Assembly (NCBI GenBank): GCA_029959085.1
Contig: JARWIR010000016.1
Coordinates: forward strand, 6,431,441-6,495,440
DNA length: 64,000 nucleotides
From: Nemophila menziesii
Lineage: Eukaryota; Streptophyta; Magnoliopsida; Boraginales; Hydrophyllaceae
Direction: 5' to 3'
Shown: positions 11,032-21,805 of the stretch, one piece after another
Layout: the number at the start of each line of letters is the position of its first letter
Position numbering within the stretch: position 1 is the stretch's first letter
The notes under the pieces: model-generated
The model's database searches: none
What the model was told of the DNA's origin: nothing
Seen by the model: the letters and a program-made list of their open reading frames with translations, nothing else
Position numbers and translations under genes: made by a program

Positions 11032-13166
11032 ATGAACCTAGACAAAGAAAAACGCGTTCCACAAGACCTTCCTCCTCTAGATTTCTCAGCCTCCTCCGAT
11101 GAGGTGGAGAAACCACCTCCACCTCCACCACCACCACCGGCGCAAACACTACAAAAACCATTATGTGCAGCGGATTTCATGATCTCACGAAATTCCAATG
11201 CCCTCTTCAGCGGCGGTGGCATAAGGTCTACTTCAATCACATTTTTGCTCCTTTTTTTTTCACTGCTCTTATAAATTATCAGTTATTTACAGTTGCAAGA
11301 ACAATTAACTTTACTATCGTTTGTTAGTAAGTAATACAATTATAATTAATTGTTCTTTAATAATTTTTTGTGTGTATTTCTGCCGCTTTTAAGCAAAAAA
11401 AGGGGCTAGGTAACTTTCTAATGGTGTGTTTAAAGTGCAAATTAGATCATTCCTTTCGTCTTTTCATTCAAGATACCACCAACTGTAGTAACCTCGTCTT
11501 CCCAGTTGACTGAATTTGCAATTTTGAGATCTTCAATATATGTTTCTAAATATTTATTTAAATTGTATTTTTTTTAAAATCTTAATTATACATGTACTAT
11601 CTATTTTGCAGACTCCTAGGCAGAGCCACATCTATGCTAAGGGGCATGGCCCCTGATCTTATTAAAAAAAATATTTGACATATGGCCCCCCAATTTTTTT
11701 ATTTTATCTTATTTTAATTTGTATGAGTTTTTTGTTCTTTTAATAATAAAATATAGGTTATAGTGTAATTAATTAAAAAATAATATCAAAGCCTATATGC
11801 AATTTTTGCAAACAATATAGGGATCTATAGTGCAAAACTCAAAAAAGAATTGCTAGGAATTTAGATTGTTCAACACTGATTTATTTCCTTTAATTTACAG
11901 CTTTGTATCGGGTAACAGTACCAAAAGGTTTAGTTATGGATATGCTAGCTATAAGGGCAAAAGAACTACCATGGAGGATTTTTACGAAACTAAAATCGCT
12001 GAAATTGATGGTCAAATGGTCGCCTTTTTTGGTGTTTATGATGGTAATTCTTGCACCACTTGATGAAATCTAAATATAAATATCGAAACTAATAACTTAA
12101 CTTTCTTGTATTTTTGCTTTAAATCAGGTCATGGTGGTGCAAGAACAGCTGAATATCTTAAGAACAACCTGTTCAAGACTTTAAGCAGCCATCCACAATT
12201 TATTACTGACACAAAGGCCGCTATATGTATGAAGTTTCAACCTTTTAATTTTATTTATTTATTTATATTATTTGTATGTTAACTGTTAAGCTCATCATTA
12301 CAGATGAAGGATTTAAACAGACAAATGATGAGTTCATTGAAGAGGATATAGGCCATCAAAGAGATGCAGGTTCAACAGCTTCAACTGCTATTTTTTTAGG
12401 CGATAAAATAATTGTCGCTAATGTTGGAGATTCTCGAGTTGTTGCTTCTAGATCAGGCTCAGGTTTATGTCTGTTTTTAAATATTATCACGTCTTTTGTT
12501 TTTTTTAAACTATATTCTCAACCCCTTTTACAGCTATACCCCTATCTGACGATCACAAACCCGACAGACCTGATGAACGTAAAAGAATCGAAGGGGCGGG
12601 TGGGTTTATTCTATGGGCAGGTAAATCTCTTATTGTTTGTTTTTAGTATCCTTAAAAAAAGACAACATGTTAATTAACACTTGTGTACAAATTGTTCAGG
12701 AACTTGGCGTGTAGGTGGTGTTTTAGCTGTTTCAAGGGCGTTTGGGGATAAGTTTCTTAGACCATATGTGATCGCTGAGCCTGAGATTCAGGTTTTTTAT
12801 CTAATTCTTAACAAATTAATTTACTTTTTTCGATTTTATCAATTATATTATCAATCACAATTTCAATTTACTAGGAGGAAGAAATAGAAGGCGTTGAATT
12901 TATAATTGTTGCAAGTGATGGCTTGTGGAATGTTTTTTCAAACGAGGTTAGTTTCTCTGAGCCTGATTTGGCACGGTGGTATAGTTTTGGGGTACTATTG
13001 CATATTTTTAATGTAAATTTCCTTGTTTCTTGTGCAGGAGGCTGTTAATATAGTGCAGGAGGTACCTGATGCTGAGGTGGCGTGTAGAAAATTGGTGCAA
13101 GAATCGTTTAAGAAAGGGAGCTCGGATAATATTACCTGTATAGTTGTTCGATTCGAGCAACCTTAA
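11032..13166 (+). CDS. Protein phosphatase 2C (PP2C11/WIN2-like), 8 exons
   Basis: Mg/Mn-dependent serine/threonine phosphatase. Exons: 11032-11225, 11901-12043, 12128-12226, 12304-12462, 12534-12620, 12700-12791, 12875-12946, 13038-13166 (975 nt, 324 aa). All introns are GT-AG and all phases join. Metal-site motifs are present: MEDF at residues 89-92, DGHGG at 112-116 (across the exon 2/3 junction), DGLW at 273-276 and SDN at 311-313. Other family motifs are [33 protein letters not shown] and [10 protein letters not shown]. The whole catalytic core is most like Arabidopsis PP2C11 (At1g43900) and WIN2 (At4g31750). Exon 1 encodes a poor-complexity head with nine prolines. It is accepted because its 3' phase completes a Ser codon and yields SGGGIS, matching SGGGLS in WIN2. 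Intron 1 (675 bp) holds transposon-like sequence. The gene is probably functional and is likely cytosolic or nuclear. The substrate is unknown. Confidence 0.9.
11622..11850. mobile_element. Degenerate hAT-like / repeat insertion within PP2C intron 1
   Basis: GGCAGAGCCACATCTATGC followed by GGGGCATGGCCCC resembles the GGCGGAGCCA-type ends of common plant hAT-derived MITEs. A matching right end is not seen. At 11805-11838 the sequence AATATAGGGATCTATAGTGC matches the monomer style of the minisatellite at 62.77-63.86 kb. The 5' boundary is approximate. Confidence 0.35.
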
Positions 13167-13401
13167 TGTATATCCGCTGCTCATTAGACAAATTAAATAA
13201 TGTCCTTGATTTGCATTTAGTGACAGTTTATCTATGTACTAATTAGTCTTTAATATCTGTTAAGAAATGTTTTATGTGGTCCTGGTATGTTGCAGAGTGA
13301 GCTAAATAACCATAGATCAGTTGTATTTGGTTTCATTTCGCATTTAATTACTCTTTTTTGGTTAAATATCTGAAATTTTATAAAGAGCTGCATTAATTTT
13401 A

Positions 13402-13532
13402 CAGGGACGAAACCAAGATTCTGAAAAGGGTCAAAAGATAATAATATAATTTTTGTTAATACATGACAAAATATAGATTTTTCCAAAGTTGGATGGGGTC
13501 TATGGTCCCTTGGGTCCCTTGCCTCCGCCACT
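13402..13532. mobile_element. Small hAT-like MITE candidate downstream of PP2C
   Basis: About 131 bp beginning CAGGGACGAAACCAAG and ending TTGCCTCCGCCACT. The ends are imperfect inverted repeats of the CAGGGGCGGAGCCA type. An 8-bp target-site duplication is not clear in the AT-rich flanks. It lies about 240 bp past the PP2C stop codon. Confidence 0.4.
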
Positions 13533-13599
13533 ATTTATTTATAAACTTGCTTTGACCGATGGGGATTCTAATTTATAAGACCCAAAGGTATAGGCCTTT

Positions 13600-15340
13600 C
13601 TATTATAAGTTTCAAACCCAATTACCTTTAACTAGTTAAAGTAAAAGAGATAGAATACCAAAACATCACCCTTCTCTCTTTTATTACTGTGAAAACCACC
13701 CCTCCCCATACCCCATTAATCAACGGTCTCATCTTCCCTCATCATCCCTCACCTTCTTTGTGAACAAGAAAATCGTCGGTTTTCTGCCTAACAAAACCCA
13801 CCTCCATTACCACCCTTCCTCACCATTCTCTCTCACTCGCTCTCTCTTTGAACAACCAAAACCTACCCCCTCTCCCTTCTCTCTCTCTCTGAACAACTAA
13901 ACCCCATCCCCTCTCCTCTCTCCTGATCGGACGGATTTCACCTTCACCACTATCATCTCCAGCATCATCATCTCCAACCATCATCATTTTCACCCCACAT
14001 TCCCTCTAGCCTCAACACCATTCCTACACCTTCATCACCCTCACAACTTCCCTCTTCTTGGATCTCACCTTCACCACCATCATCACCACCACCGTCTTCA
14101 TCACCATAGCGCTTCCTCTCTGGAGCACGCGAAGACCGCCGCTTCTCTGGAGCACTAGAAGACCGTCGCCTCTCGGGAGCACTGGAAGACCGTCCTCGTT
14201 CGTCACCAAGCCGCGCTCCTCCATTGTTCCAAGCCGCACTCCTCCATCGCACCAAGCCGCACTCCTAAAGCAGCTCTTCTCCAACACAATAGAAACCGGC
14301 GCCGTTGGGTTCATCCATCCTACAACTTTGAAGGCTTGATCTCTTCCTCATGGGTACAACTATGTGAAGCCTATATACACCATGGGTCCAGCCCATCCAC
14401 ACCATGGTTCCAGCGCAGCAAATCAACGCCTGGGTACAGCCCCGTAAACGCAATCATTTGAATAAGTGGGTCTAGTATTTGTGCGTGTAGGGTACAGCCC
14501 CTTTGCGTGTGTGAATTGTTTTTTGTTCGTGAAGGGTCCAGCCCCAATACATTACTGCTTGTTATTAATTCCTGTTGGGTACACCCCCTTTTGTTTTTTG
14601 TTTTGTATTCGAATTTGAGTGTGCAGCGATTCCTTTTTGTTTTTTGTTCAGAGTTCGAAGCTGAGTGTGTAGGGATTCGTTTTTGTTTTTTGTTCTGTGT
14701 TAAGGGATTTCATTTTGTATTTTGTTCCTATATTGAGAGCACAAGAACATGTGTCCAGATTATAAAAGTTGTGTTTGTTGTTGTGCTAACAGGCGAGATG
14801 GGTCCGGACCCATCTAGCTATTGTTCGAGATAGGTTCGTACTCACATGGAGGTAAACTTTTACATATAGACAAACTGACTTAATGGCACCTAATAAACGA
14901 ATTAATGAAAAACTTAAAAATCGGGATGGGTCCGCACCCATCAAGAACAAGGGTAAAAACGTAAAAATCATAACCAGAAAATTGAGAATAGGACTTTAAT
15001 AGAACAATTTTTTAGTTAGGACTTAAATTAGAAAGTTGGATAATTTTAGGCCTCTATTTGTATTTTCCTCTAAAACGGTCCCTTAACACAAAAAAAAAAG
15101 GACTTGAGAAATTTATTTATTTATTCTATGTTACAAGTTGAAGGATTTTAGAAACTCGATGGAAATCTTGTTCAATATGTTTAGGGTTTTAAAGCATTCT
15201 TTTAAGAGTTTAAAAAGAACATTTCAAATCTAGTGTTACTTAAAAGTTTGACTTTCATAGGTTTTGTTAAGAGTTTAATTTCTGTGAATTATTGAGTCTT
15301 GTGGTAAAATAGATAACCTATTGACAAAAATCTCTCCTTA
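13600..15340. repeat. Pyrimidine-rich stretch plus GGGTCCAGCCC-type motif cluster
   Basis: 13680-14240 is strongly C/T-rich and gives long but low-complexity open frames on both strands, which are not genes. From 14353 to 14945 a motif of the form GGGT(C/A)CAGCCC recurs about eight times (near 14355, 14383, 14430, 14490, 14535, 14578, 14800 and 14928). One copy is a perfect 20-bp palindrome, AGATGGGTCCGGACCCATCT at 14796-14815. No coding gene is supported. The function and family are unknown. Confidence 0.45.
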
Positions 15341-15348
15341 GATTGACC

Positions 15349-15604
<256 letters not shown>

Positions 15605-15639
15605 ATATATATAAAGAGATTTCAACGCTATAAAATTTG

Positions 15640-17285
15640 CTTTTTAGAAAATTTTCCAAAAGAAGAGCAAATAAATTTTCAAGACATATTTTTTAACAAT
15701 GATACATGTCATCCTTTTGCATGTTACTTTTATTCTTTACATCTAAAATAAAATCAACTAAAATATAAGTTTTCTTCTTTCATAGGAAAACGTGGTTTTT
15801 TTTTAATATATTTAAGGTGTAAACGTGGGTTTTTTTATTCTTTAAAACGTGGGTTTTATTTTTAAAGCATATTTAATTTGTGTGTTAATGTGAAGTTTTA
15901 CATATGTCAATTAATTAGATGCCAAATCAATTATTAAGAGATAAGGAAAGAATATATGGAAGGAATCAAGAAATAAAAGGAAGTAGAGATAAAAAAGGAA
16001 AATAAAAGTTGTCAAGTAAACCTGAAACTATGCAGCCACGTCTACTAAAGTGAAGATAACTTAAAATGAGATGGGAATTTGGATGTGCAATCAAAAGAAA
16101 AAGTGTAGATCTTTTCGCTTTGGTCGTTTCGATATAAAGTAAGCGAAAATCGGACCAATAATGAAGGAGATACGACCAAAAAAAGACGGCATCATCTATC
16201 CTCTCTCCTATATTTTAGGAAACGAATTCAAGTTGGACTTGGACTCAAAATACTTGCCTTCCACTCCAATATTTCGACCTAGGGTCTTCTTAACACCTAT
16301 AAACACACCCTCTAATCACCGTAAACATGTCCTTGCTCAGTTTTAAGCCATACATTAGTCTTTGCTTGATATTAATCCTTAGTATCAAGTTTATCATCCA
16401 AGAAGCAAGCTGGCCTGTAGAGGAAGACAAGAAGCAAGAAGTTGGAGAGTGACAAACTTCTCTTCTACATCTCTCCTTCTCTATATTTAGCGCAATTAGC
16501 TAATGATTTGTGGTTTCACCATATTTCTAAGCTTTAATTCTGTAAGTTTTACTATTAATTATTTGGGTTATTATTTTGTCTTAAATTTCATAATACTATT
16601 TGTTATTTTATTGATTTGAGCTTGGCGTATATTGGTATTGCGTGCTTTGCCTTATTGTTTCAGCCCTAGATTTTGCAATCGTAGGACTATCCTTAGTAAT
16701 TGAGTTAACACGTGGAAGGGATATCCAATTATTGAGAACACCACATAATCGTCTAGTGTGCCGTAGTGATCCTGACGGGCTTGCCTAGCTAGATAGCCAT
16801 AAAGGTTTGATTTAACCACCGATCATTACGCAGGGTCCCCTTACGGAAGACCCCTGGTAGTGGAGAGGTTTTTCCTAAGTCCACCCTGGCGGGGTTTAGG
16901 AAGAATTTAGAATCCCGGTTTATATATAATGCTCAATTCACCCTTAAGATTAGAATAACAACTTAGTAAGATAGGCTTATATTAGTAATCCTAATTTATT
17001 TGACTTACATTCATATTTCTTTATCTGTATTCATATTATTATTTCACATCAGATAATTATTCATCTTACTATATTTTATTCTGAACATCTAAATTCATCT
17101 ACGCTTATTGAATACAAGTAGATCTAACGGATTAAATCCCTCGAATGAACTTTTATTATCAATTAAACTTCCAAACGATTTGTAATACTTGTAATGAGTT
17201 TCTCGTGGTAGACAAGGGTGTGTGTCCTTTATTATTATCTTATTTATCTGTTTATTTATCACACCTTTGCCCCACCAGTTTGGTA
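15640..17285 (+). mobile_element. Athila-like Ty3/gypsy 5' LTR with a stub of leader
   Basis: The 3' edge is firm: TTATCACA ends at 17263 and is followed by CCTTTGCCCCACCAGTTTGG, the same junction style as the LTR at 59712-61217 (TTATCACA then CTTTTGCCACCACC, then the primer-binding site). The internal part (16740-16900) carries the block CGTCTAGTGT, TAGTGATC, TGACGGGCTTGCCTAGCTAGATAG and GATCATTACGC, which is shared by the other LTR copies in this window. The 5' edge is uncertain; 15860-15900 still resembles the LTR at 43802. The element is lost after about 17285, so this is not a simple solo LTR. Confidence 0.65.
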
Positions 17286-17369
17286 AAAATAGAATGAAGC
17301 ATAGGGAAGAATACCGAGATAGAGGATGACAGAGGAGACAAGTGTAGTGTGGGGATGTGATATTTTTTA

Positions 17370-17624
17370 CTCCCTCAGTTTCAAAATGGTTATCCACTTA
17401 CTAAAAATGTGGTTTCAAAATACTTGTCCACTTAGAATATCAAGACACTTTTTCTCTTTTTTTCCACTATTACATCGATTAAAAAATTAGAATTTATATT
17501 TTCAATACACATTTAAGATATCAAGACTCTTTATCAAGGGTACTTTTATAATAGGAAGAGTAATAATTGCATTTCTTCATATATGTGAAAAACAAAGTGG
17601 ACAAACATTTTGAAACGGAGGGAA
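17370..17624. mobile_element. Stowaway-like (Tc1/mariner) MITE
   Basis: A 255-bp AT-rich element with inverted ends: CTCCCTCAGTTTCAAAATGG on the left, and on the right CATTTTGAAACGGAGGGAA as the reverse complement-like partner. It is flanked on both sides by TA (17368-17369 and 17625-17626), the expected target duplication. It has no coding capacity. A more degenerate relative lies at about 57808-58012. Confidence 0.85.
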
Positions 17625-17984
17625 TATAATATTTGAGTATTTATTTAATATATAGTAGATAAAACACAAATAGGGCAATAATAAGATAAGAGAGATAAAA
17701 TATAACGGAGAAATAAAAGACACGAAGAGAGGAAATAGATGTAGTATGGGGATAGAATATTTTTTAAAGTTTTGAGTATTTATTTAATAGATATATAATA
17801 GGTAAAATATAAATATATGTATAATAAAAAATGAGAAGAAATACTATAGTGCAAAATTTTATCAAAAGTCTTTTGTGAAAAAACTGTATAAAGGTATGGT
17901 TAAGTTATAAGAGGGGTCTATGAGTAAAAATCTCAAAAGTATAAGCTTTAAAAAATATTAAACGCTAGACCAACTATTAAGATT

Positions 17985-18275
17985 TTTTGTTTTTGATAGG
18001 TAGATGGTCTGGGCAAAACACGCCCCACAACTAATCCTGTAGAAATATACAGACCCTTCATGATTAGAACCTTGTACCTTTCATTTCACACGTTTTAAAG
18101 AATCATTTCACGCCTTTTAAGAAAGGCATTCGAGCCATATACTTTCTTTTAAAATTTGAAACTTGTACATTTTACACAATTTAAGAAAAAGATTCGAACC
18201 ATATACCTTTCTTGAAATGCTAAAAGAATAACAATGTCATAACCCTCTGCGCTAAGCCGCTAACCCAACTGGTTC
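17985..18275 (-). mobile_element. tRNA-derived SINE with three box-B-like motifs
   Basis: Read on the minus strand, a tRNA-like head contains a box A (TTAGCGCAGAGGG) and box B (GGTTCGAATC at 18191-18200). The body follows and ends with an A-rich tail (ATCAAAAACAAAAAA). The flanks are a 14-bp imperfect target duplication: CAACTATTAAGATT at 17971-17984 and CAATTATTAATATT at 18276-18289, two mismatches. Two further box-B-like motifs, GGCTCGAATG (18127-18136) and GGTTCTAATC (18062-18071), lie at 64-65-bp steps, so the body seems built from repeats of the box B segment. Confidence 0.65.
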
Positions 18276-18289
18276 CAATTATTAATATT

Positions 18290-18430
18290 TTCAAAATACA
18301 AAACTTCAAGTGAGAAAGCACAGTCATTTAAATTGTCTTTTAAATCTATAAAATATCTCACGAGATTAGTGAAATGGCTTAAAAATATGACTTTTAAAAC
18401 GTTTGGCCTAAAAATAAAATTTTCTCTTTT
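18290..18430 (-). mobile_element. Partial copy of the foldback element at 36098-36461
   Basis: 18345-18415 carries AAATCTATAAAATATCTCAC, then AGATTAGTGAAATGG, AAACGTTTGGCCTAAAAAT in the same order as the right arm of the element at 36098-36461. Only one arm is present. Confidence 0.45.
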
Positions 18431-18440
18431 TCTTAAAATT

Positions 18441-19592
18441 CTTAACTTTATTTTATACATGAAAAAACTAAAATTTTATTTAAATAAACTATAAGTATAA
18501 CATAAACAACGCTTCTTTCTAGAAAAAGAAAAAACAAAAGATTCAAAACTCAACTATCAAAATTGAATCTATTTTAATTTATTGATTTTTTGATTTAATT
18601 TTAAATTATACTCTCTATTGTTTTTTTCTTTTTTTATAATATTAAATTTTAAGGGATGTTTATTTGCATTTAATGAAATCTTAATCTGGTTTATTTTTTT
18701 TCTTTTATAATATTAAATTTTATTAACATATTAAAATAGAAGGGGTGTTTATTTACACTGAATGAGATCTTAATTTGGTTCATTAAAACACTCGATCAAT
18801 AAAACTATTTGTTTTTCCTGTCCAATTCAAATCTAAATGACTCTTTACAGTACATGACTGTTTCATTAAAATTTCACTACACAGTTTTTCCTGTCCAATT
18901 CAAATCTAACTAGATGTGAATCATTTAGGCACGACCTCTTACAAGAATAAGTCTTATTCAACGTTTTTCCATTCAAAATTCAGCCCTTATTACTTAAAAA
19001 ACAAACAACACTAACTTTCTAAGAACATGTTGATTATAAAATGATTTTAGCTATACAAAAAGAAAAGAAAGATTTTTTGGACACTAACTCACACATCCTA
19101 AACACAAGCAACAGTACTAAGACAATCCAAAGGCAAGCCTGCTGCCCACACCATAGAAAATAGCCCATAACCCATAGCCCAATTCCTATATCTAGGACAA
19201 TTGACCAGCTTCTAGTGCCTAGACAAGACCTAAGAATCACTATACAAGGATTTCTAGAACACTACCTATATAACTACATCAAAATTTAGGATTTGAATGT
19301 CCCAACTATTTATTTCTCCAAAGAATATTGCGAATTTCATAGTCTTTACCCTAGAATGAGAGACCAAGTAACAACAACATTCTTTAACTATTTCAATTAT
19401 AAACAATCAAAGCTAAAGAAGGGAGAGAAAGCAAAATGTATTAACAATAAAGACTTAACAACATGGAAAGAAAGAGTAAACTTAACAACATTGTGAAACA
19501 AAAAATTATCTGAAACAGTGGGAAAGTTGGACTTATATATTACACTTCACACACACACAAAGAAAGTTGCTCAGTAGAAAGATGCAAATACT
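18441..19592. other. Intergenic, no gene
   Basis: AT-rich DNA. At 18640-18790 the block TTTATTTGCATTTAATGAAATCTTAAT(C/T)TGGTT appears twice in slightly different form (near 18658 and 18741), a short diverged direct repeat. Open frames at 19034-19240 (-) and 19293-19496 (+) have no recognisable content. The RABC 3' UTR probably occupies the right end. Confidence 0.5.
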
Positions 19593-20852
19593 TTAACAAC
19601 AAGCATCAGTAGACGCATCTGCCTCTGGAGGTTTTTGTGAAAAGATATTCTGTTTCACGCCAGCTGTATCAGCCAATAGACTAGGTGTATCCAATATCTG
19701 CATATTAATTAAAATAGAATTTAAATATATACCCAATTTGGGTAACATATCTAAGACTGACTTATTATTTGTACCTTTAAAACAAGTTCTTCAAAGCAAA
19801 GCTCCGACATTGATCCGAGTTTTTGCACTACATTCAATAAATAAACATCCATATTCTCTTGCAAAGTCTACTCCTTCTTTTTTGCTCACAACTCTCTCAC
19901 TTTCCTGCAACAAATAACAACACATAATTGTAATTTCGGATCATAGAAAATATTTAAAATGATAAATTTACCTTATCAACTTTGTTTGCTACAAGCATCT
20001 TGATGCAATCTTGATTTGTAGAGTAAAGATCAATTTCTTTTGCCCATATGTCAGAAAGATTCGTAAATGTTTCTCGTCTTGTAACATCATAAACTGTAAA
20101 CAACATTTATTACAAATGCATATACAAGATTTAATTTTCAATTGGGTTCTAAGAATAAATCTATGACTAAGAAAATGACATACATACCCATAATGATGCC
20201 CTGAGCTCCTCTGTAATATGAACTAGTTAAAGTCCTAAACCTTTCTTGTCCAGCTGCAAAATCATTCATGAAATTTATCAGAGATAACCTTAAAGAATAA
20301 AAGTAAACCAAAATAACAAGTATTCACGAGTTTTAAAAAGTGACACAATTAACATATAATTATGATTCGGCTGTTACTGAATATTTCCTCCGAGACCAGG
20401 AACCAAGCAATTGAAGTGCAAATATGGCAAAGATCATGCTTTTAAATAGCTAAGAGTTACACAAATACAAATTACAAAATAAATTCAATTTTTTCTTATA
20501 TATAAAGAAATGTTACAAATTGCAGCACTAGTACACAATTCATATAGTAAGTCCAGAACAGACGGTTACCTGTATCCCAAATTGCGAGCTTCAAGTTCTT
20601 TCCTCCAACCGTCACATATTTCACCTTAAAGTCCCACACCTACAAATTAAAAAATTAAATAATCTATCTATGTTACATAATATATGCATATATTGTGCGT
20701 GAGGTTATAAAGGGGTTACCAATGGTAGGATTAAGTTCTTCGAAGGTATCAGAAGTGAAACTAAGCAAAAGGGTACTCTTCCCAACTCCAGAATCTCCAA
20801 TTAACAGCAGTTTGAACAAGTAATCGAATTCCGATGATGTCGACGATTCCAT
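19593..20852 (-). CDS. RABC1/RAB18-type small GTPase, 6 exons, two apparent +1 insertions
   Basis: Rab GTPase of the plant RABC (Rab18) group, a prenylated membrane-trafficking switch. Exons on the minus strand: 20852-20720, 20639-20570, 20253-20188, 20093-19972, 19904-19775, 19697-19593, all with GT-AG introns. Motifs: P-loop GDSGVGKS (exon 1), WDTAGQERF across exons 2-3, NKVDK (exon 4), ECSAKT (exon 5), [10 protein letters not shown] and the C-terminal Cys-Cys for geranylgeranylation (exon 6). Two exons are one base too long. Exon 2 has an extra G in the GGG at 20633-20635, and exon 5 an extra G near 19805-19806; each shifts the frame. Everything else is conserved, so sequencing indels in an intact gene or a very young pseudogene are both possible. 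It converges with the PP2C gene 6.4 kb away. Confidence 0.85.
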
Positions 20853-20982
20853 TCTCCAGAACCCTCTAGAAACAGTTACGATAATTATTAAAAAAAATCA
20901 AATCGAAACTAAAATTACTAAACATACATAAACCTAGAGGCTAGAGAGACTACCTTTGATCAGTTGAACCGCTTGTGTACCT

Positions 20983-20998
20983 CAATATATATTTATAA
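20983..20998 (-). promoter_or_regulatory. Putative TATA box of RABC gene
   Basis: The minus strand reads TTATAAATATATATTG about 130-145 bp upstream of the ATG at 20852. It would imply a leader of roughly 100 nt. Confidence 0.4.
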
Positions 20999-21309
20999 AT
21001 AATTAAGCTAAAATTATGAAGATATGTAAATATTTTTATGTGTATATGTAAAGGTTAAAGAGGTTGCCGAAAGTTGAAGAAATGTCTGGTAGGAAAACAC
21101 TTTCCCTGTTTATTTTGTTGTATTTGAAAGGAGGAAGAGGTGCGGATTATGATTAAATGGTTGTACTATATACAGTAAAGGTTGTACATAAGTATGGCGG
21201 TAAAATTGGGATTATATAAGAACTAAATGAGTCGGTGGGTTTTTTTTTTTTTTTGTTAGTAAGATTGGATATAGTGTTGGTAAATGAACCTTTGGAAAAA
21301 AAAAGTTGT

Positions 21310-21640
21310 AAATGAACCAAGTCTCTCGCAAGTAGTTCGAGTTCGGCTCGATAAAAATTCGTTTGAACTCGTTCAAGGAAAAAGTTTGTTTGAACTCGTT
21401 TATTAGAAAAACGAGTTCGTTCGTTAATATTTATGATTTGTAAAATAATGTTTTAGTTAACAATAAATATATTATTAATCCTATAAAAAAATATATTATT
21501 CATTAATAACTCAAGTTTGGCTTAAAACAAGTTCGTTCGATATGTTAACAAACAAATTTTAATTTTTTTGGCTCTACTCATAAAAATTTGAGTTCGTTTC
21601 GACTCGACTCGTAAACCTTATCGGACAACCTTGCACATCT
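21310..21640. mobile_element. Degenerate hAT-type MITE relic (GAGTTCG-rich)
   Basis: Repeated AGTTCG, GGCTCG, AACTCGTT and CGACTCGACTCG words occur toward both ends, with AT-rich middle DNA. This is the look of a widespread plant hAT-derived MITE group whose ends spell variants of CGAGCTCG. Exact ends and target duplication are not resolved. Confidence 0.4.
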
Positions 21641-21805
21641 AATATTCGGCTTGATTCGGTTAGTTTACGGTCTTAGTTGGATATCATCCAAAGAATGATC
21701 ACATAAATATTACCCACGATGTGTATCGTGGATGGTCCAATAATGTAAGAGAGAGAAATAAATAATTAAGAAAAAAATGTAATTTTTTTTGTCATTAATT
21801 GAAAC

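Noticed and set aside
11032..11274. Independent 80-residue gene at 11032-11274
   Set aside because: The end after residue 64 is intron sequence; a GT at 11226 joins in phase to the PP2C exon at 11901 and gives the family motif.
13968..14453. Overlapping open frames on both strands at 13.97-14.45 kb
   Set aside because: Low-complexity pyrimidine-rich DNA; no domain, no splice context, frames open on both strands due to composition.
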